Shown here piece by piece: positions 1-9,217 of a stretch of 53,266 nucleotides of DNA (positions within the stretch are counted from its first letter, which is position 1; each line of letters begins with the position of its first letter). Source of the DNA: Dehalococcoidia bacterium (lineage in GTDB: Bacteria; Chloroflexota; Dehalococcoidia; Bin125); the NCBI GenBank assembly GCA_022824765.1, contig JAJDZG010000163.1, positions 1-53,266 of the forward strand, in the 5' to 3' direction. The translations under genes were made by a program, and so were the position numbers. The notes below the pieces were generated by a model. That model did no database searches and was not told where the DNA came from. It was given only the letters and a program-made list of their open reading frames with translations.

Positions 1-9
1 CCCCCTCCG

Positions 10-339
10 TCACTGCGTGACACCACCCCCCGAGGGGGAGGTTTGGGTGGGAGCTTTGACACCACACCCGGCGGGGGAGGGTTGGGTGGGAGCGTTGCCG
101 ATGGCTACTGTGTAATCCTCGATGACTGGGTTGGCTAGGAGCTGGTTGGACATCTCGTTGGCCAAGCGTTTTGCCTCTTCTGATGTCTCGGCTTCTAGCC
201 AGACCTCGATAAACTTGCCTGCGCGGACGGACTCTACTGACTCGTAGCCGAGCGAGTGGAGACCGCCGCGGATGGCGAGTCCTTGCGGATCGTTGACCGT
301 TCGCTTCAGTGTGACGTGGATGTCGGCCTTGAACTGCAT
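10..339 (-). CDS. purS: Phosphoribosylformylglycinamidine synthase subunit PurS, with a repeat-derived C-terminal tail
   Basis: MQFKADIHVTLKRTVNDPQGLAIRGGLHSLGYESVESVRAGKFIEVWLEA matches the PurS fold; located next to purC; start taken at the internal ATG at 339. Confidence 0.9.
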   Translation of the reverse strand: MQFKADIHVTLKRTVNDPQGLAIRGGLHSLGYESVESVRAGKFIEVWLEAETSEEAKRLANEMSNQLLANPVIEDYTVAIGNAPTQPSPAGCGVKAPTQTSPSGGGVTQ

Positions 340-349
340 CGTTGATCGC

Positions 350-1261
350 TCAGCCGGCCGCAATCAGGTCGCGGCCGGTGACGCGTTCGAAGGCGGTGCG
401 GTAGCGGCTGCGGATGTTCTCCACGACATCGTCGGGCAGCGGCGGGCCGGGCGGCTCCTTGTCCCAACCCGTGCCCGAGAGCCAATCGCGCAACGGCTGT
501 TTGTCGTACGACGGCTGTGACTGGCCGGGCTTGTAGATTTCGGCGTCCCAGAAGCGGGAAGAGTCGGGCGTGAGCGCTTCGTCGATCAGGATCACCTCGT
601 CTTCGCCCTGGTCGTTCTGGGTGACGCCGAACTCGAACTTGGTGTCGGCGAGGAAGAAGCCGGCCTCCTGCGCCCGCGAGAGTCCGTAGGTGTAGAGCGC
701 CATCGAGCGCACCTTGACCGTGTTGGCGGTGTCCTCGCCGACGATGCCGACGGCCTGCTCGTAGGTGATGTTCTCGTCGTGCTCGCCGACCTCGCCTTTG
801 GTGGACGGCGTGAAGATCGGATTGGGCAGCGGCTCCGACTCGGTCAGTCCGCCGGGCAGCGGGATGCCGCAGACGGTGCCGTCGCGCTGATACTCGGCCC
901 AGCCAGAACCGGCCAGGTAGCCTCGCACGATTGCTTCGAGCTTGACCGGTTCGCACTTCTTGACCAGCATCGAGCGTCCGATGTACTCAGGCCCCAGTGC
1001 AACCGGGATATCTGGATTCTCGGTCGAGTCGATCACGCGGATCATGTGGTTGGGCACCACCGACTCGGTGGCTTCGAACCAGAAGGCGGACATCTGGGTG
1101 AGCACGCACCCCTTGTCGGGAATCCCGGTCGGCAACACGACGTCGAATGCCGAGACGCGGTCGGTAGTGACCAGCAGCAACCGGTCGCCCAGGTCGTAGA
1201 TATCGCGCACCTTGCCCGAGTGCTTGGGCAGGTCGAGGTTGGATTCCATCATCACGGTCAT
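350..1261 (-). CDS. purC: Phosphoribosylaminoimidazole-succinocarboxamide synthase
   Basis: HSGKVRDIYDLGDRLLLVTTDRVSAFDVVLPTGIPDKG and FEFGVTQNDQGEDEVILIDEALTPDSSRFW are SAICAR synthase motifs. Confidence 0.97.
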   Translation of the reverse strand: MTVMMESNLDLPKHSGKVRDIYDLGDRLLLVTTDRVSAFDVVLPTGIPDKGCVLTQMSAFWFEATESVVPNHMIRVIDSTENPDIPVALGPEYIGRSMLVKKCEPVKLEAIVRGYLAGSGWAEYQRDGTVCGIPLPGGLTESEPLPNPIFTPSTKGEVGEHDENITYEQAVGIVGEDTANTVKVRSMALYTYGLSRAQEAGFFLADTKFEFGVTQNDQGEDEVILIDEALTPDSSRFWDAEIYKPGQSQPSYDKQPLRDWLSGTGWDKEPPGPPLPDDVVENIRSRYRTAFERVTGRDLIAAG

Positions 1262-1285
1262 TTGATTGTCCCTTCAGTGCGGTGG

Positions 1286-2578
1286 CTAGAGTGCCAGTCG
1301 CGCGAATGCGTCGTCGATGTGTCTGGTGAAGTAGCTGGGATCAAAGACCTCGTTCATCGCGGACTCGTCCAGCGCGGCGGCGATGACCTCGTCCTGTTCG
1401 ATCAGCTCGCGGAACTGGATGCCCTCGTCCCAGGCCTGCATGGCGTAGGACTGGACGCGCTTGTAGGCGTCGTCGCGGCCCACGCCGGCCTCGGTGAGGG
1501 TGAGCATGACGCGCTGGCTGTAGATCAGACCGTAGGAGGAGTCCATGTTCTCGCGCATGCGCTCTGCGTCGATGACGAGGCCGTCGATGATCCAGGCGAG
1601 CATGTCCGTGATGTAGTCGAGCGCGAAGCAGGCGTCGGGAATGGCGATGCGTTCGGCGGAGGTGTGCGAGATGTCGCGTTCGTGCCAGAGGGCGACATTC
1701 TCCAGCGCGGTCATGGCGTTGGCGCGGATGGTGCGGGCGAGCCCGCAGACGCGCTCGGCCTTCTCGGGGTTGCGCTTGTGCGGCATCGCCGACGATCCGG
1801 CCTGGCCTTCTGCGAAGGGTTCGCGGACTTCGCGGACTTCGGTTCGCTGCAGGTGGCGAATCTCGGTCGCGAATCGCTCCAGAGACGCGGCGATCACCGC
1901 CAGAGTGGTCAGGAAATGCGCATGTCGATCTCGCTGCACGACTTGCGTCGAGATCGCCTCGACGCCGAGTCCCAGCTCGCGGCAGACGCGTTCCTCAATG
2001 TGCGGCGGCACCGTGGCATGGGTGCCGACGGCGCCGGAGATCTTGCCGACGGCGACAGAATCAATCGCGTCTGCCAGACGCCGGCGATTGCGGCGCGTCT
2101 CGTCGACCCAACCGGCCAGCTTGAGTCCGAAGGTCGTCGGCTCGCCGTGGATGCCGTGCGTGCGGCCGATGCACAGGGTGTGCTTGTGCTCCACGGCGCG
2201 TTTGGTGATTGCGCGTTCCAGGCGTTCGAGGTCGTCCTCGATGATTCGGGCGGCGTCGCGAATCTGCAGCGCGGAGGCGGTGTCCCAGACGTCTGAGGTG
2301 GTCAGTCCGTGATGCACCCAGCGCGACTCTGGACCGAGCGTGTCGGCGACGGAGCGCAGGAACGCGAGCGTGTCGTGGTGGACTTCGGCCTGGTAGCGGT
2401 CGATGTCGGCGACGTTGAAGCCGGCGTTCGTGGCAACCAGCTCTGCGTCCTCGCTGGGCACGACGCCCTCATCAGCCCAGGCGTTGACGACGGCAATCTC
2501 GACATCAAGCCAGCGCTGCCACTTGGCCTCGTCGGTCCAGAGCGCGGCCATCGCCGCGCGTTGATAGCGGGGGATCAT
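1286..2578 (-). CDS. purB: Adenylosuccinate lyase
   Basis: GSSAMPHKRNPEKAERVCGLAR signature of the fumarase/aspartase superfamily; purine gene context. Confidence 0.97.
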   Translation of the reverse strand: MIPRYQRAAMAALWTDEAKWQRWLDVEIAVVNAWADEGVVPSEDAELVATNAGFNVADIDRYQAEVHHDTLAFLRSVADTLGPESRWVHHGLTTSDVWDTASALQIRDAARIIEDDLERLERAITKRAVEHKHTLCIGRTHGIHGEPTTFGLKLAGWVDETRRNRRRLADAIDSVAVGKISGAVGTHATVPPHIEERVCRELGLGVEAISTQVVQRDRHAHFLTTLAVIAASLERFATEIRHLQRTEVREVREPFAEGQAGSSAMPHKRNPEKAERVCGLARTIRANAMTALENVALWHERDISHTSAERIAIPDACFALDYITDMLAWIIDGLVIDAERMRENMDSSYGLIYSQRVMLTLTEAGVGRDDAYKRVQSYAMQAWDEGIQFRELIEQDEVIAAALDESAMNEVFDPSYFTRHIDDAFARLAL

Positions 2579-2925
2579 TAGGGGATGTACTCCTCGCGAG
2601 CCGGGGAAAAGATGTCCAGCGCAACCGCGTCTTCGAGCGCGGTCACCTCGTGCGGGACCTCGGAGGGGATGATCCAGGAATCGCCCGCCGACAGTTCTCG
2701 GACCTCATCGCCGAGTTCAAACTTGACGCGGCCCGAGACGAGGTAGCCAATCTGCTCATGCGGATGGGTATGCATGGGCACGACACAGCCGGCCGCGATC
2801 TCAATCTCGTGGATCGACGTGCGTTCGCCCGCGTTCAGCGTTCGGCGCGCAACGCCGGGGAACATCTCGATCCGCTCTGCCTCGTCGTGCGCCTGCAAGT
2901 TGGGGGCGATCGATCTGGTGGTCAT
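2578..2925 (-). CDS. Cupin domain protein
   Basis: HTHPHEQIGYLVSGRVKFELGDEVRELSAGDSWIIPSEVPHEVTALED cupin motifs; overlaps purB start and purD stop. Confidence 0.88.
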   Translation of the reverse strand: MTTRSIAPNLQAHDEAERIEMFPGVARRTLNAGERTSIHEIEIAAGCVVPMHTHPHEQIGYLVSGRVKFELGDEVRELSAGDSWIIPSEVPHEVTALEDAVALDIFSPAREEYIP

Positions 2926-4190
2926 CTCGTAACCTCTCTGAGCGCGATATCGGTCCGGAAGAACGAGTTCTCGAAGCTGATCCTGCGGACATTGTCGTAG
3001 GCGATCCCACGCGCCGCCTCCAGCGTATCGGCGACCGCCGTGACGGCCAGCACTCGGCCGCCCTCGGTGATGACTCGTCCGTCATCGTCGAGGGCTGTCC
3101 CGGCGTGGAAGACGGTGACGTCGGTGTCAACGGCATCGAGGCCGTCGATCACGTGGCCGGTTTCATACGACTGCGGATATCCGCCGCTGACGATGGCCAC
3201 GCTGACCGTCGCGCGTCCGCTGTTGACGATGGCGTCGGACGGCAGCGGCTCGCCGCGCGCGGACGCCGCCAGCGCGGGCAGCAGATCGCCGTCGATCATC
3301 GGCATCAGGGCCTGCGTCTCAGGGTCGCCGAAGCGGACGTTGAACTCCAACACGTTGGCATCGCCGTCGTCCACCATCAGTCCTGCGTAGAGGACACCGC
3401 GAAACTCGCAGCCGTCGTCGGCCATCTGGCGCAGCACGCGACCGTGAACGGACTCGAACAGCGCTGCGTCGGACGGGACGAAGCCGGGCGGAGCGTAGAC
3501 GCCCATGCCGCCCGTGTTGGGTCCCTGATCACCGTTCATGACGCGCTTATAGTCGCAGCTCAGCGGGAGCGGCAGGATGTCCGCGCCCGAGACGATGGCC
3601 ATCGCCGAAGCCTCGGTGCCGACGAGGCGGTCCTCAATCACCACTCGTTCGCCGGCGGAGCCGAAGCGCCCGCCGAAGAGGTCGTCGACGGCTGCATGCG
3701 CGTCGTCAATGTGATCGGGCACGATCACGCCCTTGCCGGCGGCCAGGCCGTCGGCCTTGAGCACGGGCAGAGCGTCGGGGCCCAGTATCTCGATCCACTT
3801 GTGCGCCGGCGCGGCAGACTCGAACAGCTCTCCGCGGGCGTGCGCAACGCCGGAGCGCTGCATGATCGATTTGGCAAACCACTTGGAAGACTCAAGCCGG
3901 GCCGCAGCCTGCGAGGGACCGAATGCCGCGATGCCGCGTTCGCCCAGTGCGTCGACGAGGCCAGCGGCCAGCGGCGCTTCGGGTCCGACGACGACGAGGT
4001 CGATCCGTTCGCGGGCCGCGGCGTCGCAGATGCCGTTGATGTCGGTGTCACGGGTCGGGAGATTGCGGCCGAGATCGGCAGTGCCGGCGTTGCCGGGCGC
4101 GGCCAGAATCTCGCTACAGAGCGGCGACTGCGCCAGCTTCCAGGCCAGCGCATGCTCGCGACCGCCTCCGCCAACAATCAGGACTCGCAT
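2922..4190 (-). CDS. purD: Phosphoribosylamine--glycine ligase
   Basis: MRVLIVGGGGREHALAWKLAQSP; LKADGLAAGKGVIV; FNVRFGDPETQALMP are GARS motifs. Confidence 0.97.
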   Translation of the reverse strand: MRVLIVGGGGREHALAWKLAQSPLCSEILAAPGNAGTADLGRNLPTRDTDINGICDAAARERIDLVVVGPEAPLAAGLVDALGERGIAAFGPSQAAARLESSKWFAKSIMQRSGVAHARGELFESAAPAHKWIEILGPDALPVLKADGLAAGKGVIVPDHIDDAHAAVDDLFGGRFGSAGERVVIEDRLVGTEASAMAIVSGADILPLPLSCDYKRVMNGDQGPNTGGMGVYAPPGFVPSDAALFESVHGRVLRQMADDGCEFRGVLYAGLMVDDGDANVLEFNVRFGDPETQALMPMIDGDLLPALAASARGEPLPSDAIVNSGRATVSVAIVSGGYPQSYETGHVIDGLDAVDTDVTVFHAGTALDDDGRVITEGGRVLAVTAVADTLEAARGIAYDNVRRISFENSFFRTDIALREVTR

Positions 4191-4227
4191 ATGGTGAGTC
4201 TATCTGCGGTACCATGCGGGCAGGAGA

Positions 4228-4650
4228 TTGGCCGTGGTCACGACGCCTCGCGAGGTTGCGGAAGCCTTGATCAACGTCGGCGTGCCCGACGATCGGGCGC
4301 ACCGCATCGCGCACTCGATCGATCCATCTCAGTGCACGTTGAGCGAGGAAGAGCTAGCGGAATCGATCAAGACCATGCGCATCGGTTTGAGCGTTCTAGT
4401 CCGTGCGCTGCGCTTGAGCACCGAGGAACAGAGTCGTCGTGCGCTGCTTGATTGGCAGGAATCAATCCGCGTTGGCGTCAGGCTGGCTGACGAAGCACGA
4501 TGGCAGCAGATCAAAGAGAAGTGGGATGAGCAATCGCTGCGCGCTGAACGACAACACCGTCAGCAACTGCTCGCGATATGGGGACTTGGCGCACTCACTC
4601 TCATAGTTTGGACAGCAATTCTTGTGGTGGTGTTCCTGACTACTTCATGA
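4228..4650 (+). CDS. Hypothetical protein with one C-terminal transmembrane segment
   Basis: Open frame divergent from purD; C-terminal hydrophobic LLAIWGLGALTLIVWTAILVVVFL. Confidence 0.6.
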   Translation: MAVVTTPREVAEALINVGVPDDRAHRIAHSIDPSQCTLSEEELAESIKTMRIGLSVLVRALRLSTEEQSRRALLDWQESIRVGVRLADEARWQQIKEKWDEQSLRAERQHRQQLLAIWGLGALTLIVWTAILVVVFLTTS

Positions 4651-5062
4651 TGCGTGCAAGATCAATCCTCGACAGATCTCCGTCGATCACGATTGGATCC
4701 ATGGCCAGCATCTCTGACCGATAGCCCGTGTCTGGCACCGTCTGCATCAGGTAGATCGGGATGTCGAGCACGTGCGCGAAGCCCATTTCGAGGAAGCTGT
4801 TGCCGCCGATGTGTCGCGGCTTGCCTGGCAGGTCCTCGTTGAGCACCAGGATCGCGTCCGAGGTCTTGATCTTCTCGTAATGGGTGCGGATCAGGTCCTT
4901 GGCGCGCTTGAGTTCCGCGCGCTCGAGATCGTTGGCCGACTCGTAGTTGAACTCGCGCGTGTCGACGGGCGTGCGGACCTCGTGTCCGGCCGCCTCGAGG
5001 ACGCGGCAGACCTCGGGCAGCCGATGCCGCAGCGACATGCTCATGCAGATGGTGATGACCAC
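4640..5062 (-). CDS. Nucleoside 2-deoxyribosyltransferase-like protein
   Basis: VITICMSMSLRHRLPEVCRVLEAAGHEV ... SDAILVLNEDLPGKPRHIGGNSFLEMGFAHVLDIPIYLM resembles NDT-like folds; GTG start at 5062 preceded by GGAGG. Confidence 0.65.
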   Translation of the reverse strand: MVITICMSMSLRHRLPEVCRVLEAAGHEVRTPVDTREFNYESANDLERAELKRAKDLIRTHYEKIKTSDAILVLNEDLPGKPRHIGGNSFLEMGFAHVLDIPIYLMQTVPDTGYRSEMLAMDPIVIDGDLSRIDLARIMK

Positions 5063-5087
5063 ATGGCCTCCATTGCCTCCAGCCCCG

Positions 5088-6677
5088 TCATTCCCACTCA
5101 ATCGTGCCTGGCGGCTTCGACGTGATGTCGTAGACGACGCGGTTGATCTGCGAAATCTCGTTCACGATCCGATTCGCGATCGCGCCCAGCACGTCGTAGG
5201 GGATTCGCGCCCAGTCGGCGGTCATCGCGTCGTCGGCGGTGACGGCGCGGATGGCGCAGACCCAGCCGTAGGTGCGGGCGTCGCCTTGCACGCCGACCGT
5301 CCTCGTGTCGGTCAGGATCGCGAACGACTGCCAGAGATCGTCATAGAGTCCGGCGGTGCGGATCTCTTCCATCACCACTGCGTCGGCCTGTTGTAGCACG
5401 GCCACCTTCTGATGCGTGACCGGTCCGATGATGCGGATCGCGAGGCCCGGTCCGGGATACGGCTGGCGCCCGACGATCTCCTCTGGCAAGCCCAACTCGC
5501 GGCCGACCTCTCGCACTTCGTCCTTGAACAGGTGGCGCAAGGGCTCGATCAGCTCGAAGCGCAGGTCGTCCGGCAGTCCGCCGACGTTGTGATGCGACTT
5601 GATCACCGCCGTGGCCGAGCCGTGACCGGAGCCGGCCGACTCGACGACGTCGGGATACGTCGTGCCCTGCACCAGGTAGTCGACGCCGCGCTCGTCAGAT
5701 GCGATCTCTGCCGCGGTCTGCTCGAAGACGGAGATGAACGTCTCGCCGATGCGTTTGCGCTTGGTTTCAGGATCGTCGACGCCGGCTAGCTCCTCCAGGA
5801 ACTGGTCACCGGCCGAGACGGCGCGCAAGTCCATGCCCATGTGACGCTGGAACGTCTCGACGACCTGTTCGGTCTCGCCCAGCCGCATGAGTCCGTTGTC
5901 GACGTAGATGCAGGTCAGCTGGTCGCCAATCGCGCGATGCACCAGAGCGGCGGCGACGGAGGAGTCAACGCCGCCGGACAGTCCGCAGATCACGGACGCG
6001 CCGCCGACGCGTCGGCGGATCTCATCGACCGACTCAGTGACGAAGTGGGCAGCGTCCCAGTCGCCGACGCAGCCGCAGATGTGGTGCACGAAGTTGCTCA
6101 GCAAGTGCAGCCCGTGCGGCGTGTGCACGACCTCAGGGTGAAACTGAATGCCGAAGCGTCCGTCGTCGTCGCCCATCGCGGCGATCGGAATGCTGTCGGT
6201 GCCGGCTAGCACGCGGAAGCCCGACGGCAGCTCGTCGACTCGGTCGCCGTGCGACATCCAGACGGGCATTGGTCGGGGCAGGTCTTCGAGCAGCGCTGAT
6301 GTACCGCTCGGGTAGATGTGCGCCGCGCCGAACTCGCGCTCGCGGCCAGCTTCGACGCGGCCGCCGAGCTGGCTCGCCATCGCTTGCATGCCATAACAGA
6401 TGCCGAGCACCGGCAGGCGTCCGTCCAGCGCCCAGTCGGGCGCGGCGGGCGCGCCGTCGTCGTGGACGCTGGCCGGTCCGCCGCTGAGGATGACACCGCG
6501 AGGATTTAGCTGCGACACGCGCTCCCACGTCGCGCCAGGCGGGACCAGTTCGCAGTAGACGTTGAGCTCGCGGACGCGACGCGCGATCAGCATCGCGGTC
6601 TGCGAGCCGAGGTCGACGATCACGATCGACTCGTGCGCGGACTCCTCAGCGGGTTTCTGCGTTGCTGTGTTCGTCAT
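5088..6677 (-). CDS. guaA: GMP synthase (glutamine-hydrolyzing)
   Basis: GICYGMQAMASQLGG amidotransferase; GLSGGVDSSVAAALVHRAIGDQLTCIYVDNGLMR; PPGTIEWE C-terminus. Confidence 0.98.
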   Translation of the reverse strand: MTNTATQKPAEESAHESIVIVDLGSQTAMLIARRVRELNVYCELVPPGATWERVSQLNPRGVILSGGPASVHDDGAPAAPDWALDGRLPVLGICYGMQAMASQLGGRVEAGREREFGAAHIYPSGTSALLEDLPRPMPVWMSHGDRVDELPSGFRVLAGTDSIPIAAMGDDDGRFGIQFHPEVVHTPHGLHLLSNFVHHICGCVGDWDAAHFVTESVDEIRRRVGGASVICGLSGGVDSSVAAALVHRAIGDQLTCIYVDNGLMRLGETEQVVETFQRHMGMDLRAVSAGDQFLEELAGVDDPETKRKRIGETFISVFEQTAAEIASDERGVDYLVQGTTYPDVVESAGSGHGSATAVIKSHHNVGGLPDDLRFELIEPLRHLFKDEVREVGRELGLPEEIVGRQPYPGPGLAIRIIGPVTHQKVAVLQQADAVVMEEIRTAGLYDDLWQSFAILTDTRTVGVQGDARTYGWVCAIRAVTADDAMTADWARIPYDVLGAIANRIVNEISQINRVVYDITSKPPGTIEWE

Positions 6678-6713
6678 AACGACTGCATGATACGAGTGAT
6701 CTAAGCTGGGATC

Positions 6714-7418
6714 GTGTCAAACGGATCACTTGATCATGCAGTTGAGCACTTGCGCGGCGGCGGAGTCGTCGCGCTGCCCACGGATACCCAGTACGGTCTG
6801 GCCGCTGTCGCGTCCGATGACATCGCGGTCGGCCGGGTCTTCCGGCTCAAGCGTCGGCCCGGCGGTGAGAATCTGCCGGTGTTTCTGCCGCCGCGACGCT
6901 GGCGGGCGCATCTCGCGGAGATCGCGGCGCCGCTGGATGAGCGGGTGGAGACGCTCGTCGCGGCGGCCTGGCCGGGCGCATTGACGCTGATCGTGCCCAA
7001 ACGCGATGACTGGCCGACCCGAGCCGTCGAGGGCGGCACGATTGCCCTGCGCATCCCCGATCATCCGGTGGCTGCGTCGCTGCTGGATCTGGTCGATGCG
7101 CCGTTGACGGGTACATCTGCCAATCTGCATGGCGAGGCGGCGGCGCTGACGTCCGCTGAGGTGCGCCGACAGTTCAGCGCTGACTTGTCAGCGCCTTCGG
7201 CAAGTGAAACACTTCACATACTGGAGGATGGCGGCGTCCCACCTGCCGGCGCCGCCTCGACTATCTTGGATTGCAGCGGTCGAATGCCGCGCGTCCTGCG
7301 TCGCGGCGCCGATCTGCCGCCAGCGGTAGGCGACCTGTTGGCGGAGCTCTGGGGACTCGCCGACATCGACGCGGAGCCGGACGCCAAACTGGACGCAACG
7401 CCCGAGCGCCGAAGCTGA
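6714..7418 (+). CDS. Sua5/YciO/YrdC L-threonylcarbamoyladenylate synthase
   Basis: GGVVALPTDTQYGLAAVASDDIAVGRVFRLKRRPGGENLPVFL YrdC motif. Confidence 0.92.
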   Translation: MSNGSLDHAVEHLRGGGVVALPTDTQYGLAAVASDDIAVGRVFRLKRRPGGENLPVFLPPRRWRAHLAEIAAPLDERVETLVAAAWPGALTLIVPKRDDWPTRAVEGGTIALRIPDHPVAASLLDLVDAPLTGTSANLHGEAAALTSAEVRRQFSADLSAPSASETLHILEDGGVPPAGAASTILDCSGRMPRVLRRGADLPPAVGDLLAELWGLADIDAEPDAKLDATPERRS

Positions 7419-7465
7419 ACACCCCACGACCACCTGCGAAACGAGGTCAGCGCGCAGTGAGTCAC

Positions 7466-7984
7466 ATGACTGAGACGAGCCGGTCAAGCCATCAGTACCA
7501 GCAGTCGATCGCGATCGGCAGCGACCACGCCGGATATGAGCTGAAGCAGCATCTGCTGCAGTATCTGACCGCTCAGGGCTGGGACGTGGCCGACTTCGGA
7601 CCGTCCGCGCCTGACCCGACCGACTATGCCGACATCGCCGCGCCGCTGGCCGAGGCGGTGGTCGACGGACAGCACCGACTGGGCATCGTGATCTGCTCGA
7701 ACGGCGTCGGCGTGAGCATCGCGGCCAACAAGGTCCGCGGCGCGCGCGCGGCGCTCGTCGCCGATAGCTGGTCTGCGCGGCGCGCCCGCGAGCACACCGA
7801 CTGCAACATTCTCGCGCTGGGCGCCTATGTGATCGGCTCGCAGATTGCGAGGGAGATTGTCGACGCCTTCCTCAGCGCCGAGTTTGAGGGCGGACGCCAC
7901 GCACGACGCCTGGGCAAGCTGGCCCAGGTCGAGGCGCGGCACAGCTCTGTAGAACGTTCGGCTGAACTCTCGCCGATGACCTAG
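7466..7984 (+). CDS. rpiB: Ribose-5-phosphate isomerase B (RpiB/LacA/LacB family)
   Basis: IAIGSDHAGYELKQHLLQYL, GIVICSNGVGVSIAANKVRGARAAL; start refined from ORF-track start 7271 to ATG 7466. Confidence 0.93.
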   Translation: MTETSRSSHQYQQSIAIGSDHAGYELKQHLLQYLTAQGWDVADFGPSAPDPTDYADIAAPLAEAVVDGQHRLGIVICSNGVGVSIAANKVRGARAALVADSWSARRAREHTDCNILALGAYVIGSQIAREIVDAFLSAEFEGGRHARRLGKLAQVEARHSSVERSAELSPMT

Positions 7985-8005
7985 CGGCGACTCGATGGAT
8001 TCCTG

Positions 8006-9217
8006 ATGACGAAGCGATCGATCCGCGAACTCGACCTCGCCGGCAAGCGGGTGCTGCTGCGGCTCGACCTGAACGTGCCGATGGACGAGGGCCGGGTCGC
8101 CGATGACACGCGGATCAAGGCGTCCGCGCCGACGATCCGCTACGCCCTGGAGCAGGGCGCGTCGGTCGTGGTCTGCTCGCATCTGGGACGACCGAAGGGC
8201 GAGCGCAACCCTGCCTTTGATCTGACGCCGGCCGCCGTGCGTCTGGCGCGTCACTTGCGCATGAATGTGCAGATGGCGCCGGACTGCATCGGATCGGTCG
8301 CCAACGAGATGGCCGGCAATCTCAATCCGGGACAGGTGCTCGTGCTGCAGAATCTGCGCTTTCACGAGGAAGAGGAGGCGAACGACGCCTACTTCGCCTC
8401 GCAACTGGCCGACCTGGCGGATGTCTACGTCAACGACGCGTTCGGCGCGGCGCATCGTGCGCACGCGTCGACGCACGCTGTCGCCAGGCAGCTGCCGTCT
8501 GCGGCGGGGCTGCTCTTGCAGCGCGAGATCGCGGCGCTCGATCCGATTCGCAACGGCCAGGCTGGCAAGATGGGCTTCATCTGCGGCGGAGCCAAGGTCT
8601 CGGACAAGCTGGGACTGCTGGAGCGGCTCGCCGAGATTTCCGAGGTGATGGTGATCGGCGGAGCCATGGCCAACACCTTCCTGCTGGCGCAGGGACTGCC
8701 CACCGGGTCGTCGCTGCTGGAGCAGAACATGGTCGAAGCGGCGAACGAGATTTCGGCCGTCGCCGCGGAACAGCACTGCCGCCTGCTGATCCCCAGCGAC
8801 GGCGTGATCGCGCGAGGCGCCGACGCGCCCCCGCGCGCCAAACCGCTCGCCTTTGCTGAGGAAGATCTGCCCGACGATTGGCAAATCCTCGATGTCGGGC
8901 CGGCCACGGTGGAGGCCTTCGCGGCAGCCGTCGGCGACTGCGACACGGTGGTCTGGAATGGTCCGCTGGGGCTGTTCGAGCGCGAGGCGTTCTCGGGCGG
9001 CACGCGCGCCATGGCTGAGGCGCTCGCCGCGCTCTCGGACACCCAAACGGTCATCTGCGGCGGCGAGACGGCGGCCGCGGTGGCCCAGTTCCGACTGACC
9101 GACCGGATGACCCATGTGTCGACCGGCGGTGGAGCGGCGCTGGAGTATCTGCAAGGACTCGAACTGCCCGGCATTGCCGTCTTGCCGGACGCTGATGACG
9201 CTGAAGAGGACGCCTGA
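8006..9217 (+). CDS. pgk: Phosphoglycerate kinase
   Basis: KRVLLRLDLNVPMDEGRVADDTRI; VCSHLGRPKGER; YVNDAFGAAHRAHAS. Confidence 0.98.
   Translation: MTKRSIRELDLAGKRVLLRLDLNVPMDEGRVADDTRIKASAPTIRYALEQGASVVVCSHLGRPKGERNPAFDLTPAAVRLARHLRMNVQMAPDCIGSVANEMAGNLNPGQVLVLQNLRFHEEEEANDAYFASQLADLADVYVNDAFGAAHRAHASTHAVARQLPSAAGLLLQREIAALDPIRNGQAGKMGFICGGAKVSDKLGLLERLAEISEVMVIGGAMANTFLLAQGLPTGSSLLEQNMVEAANEISAVAAEQHCRLLIPSDGVIARGADAPPRAKPLAFAEEDLPDDWQILDVGPATVEAFAAAVGDCDTVVWNGPLGLFEREAFSGGTRAMAEALAALSDTQTVICGGETAAAVAQFRLTDRMTHVSTGGGAALEYLQGLELPGIAVLPDADDAEEDA

Noticed and set aside
779-2296. Long plus-strand ORF opposite purC/purB (similar cases at 3105-4451, 7484-9229, 9944-11395, 12729-13847, 17156-18418, 32349-33752, 34907-35809, 38690-39805)
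   Set aside because: Codon-phase shadows of confident genes on the other strand.
6678-6713. Purine riboswitch upstream of guaA or purD
   Set aside because: Only ~36 bp divergent spacers are available at both sites, too short for a purine riboswitch aptamer plus platform.
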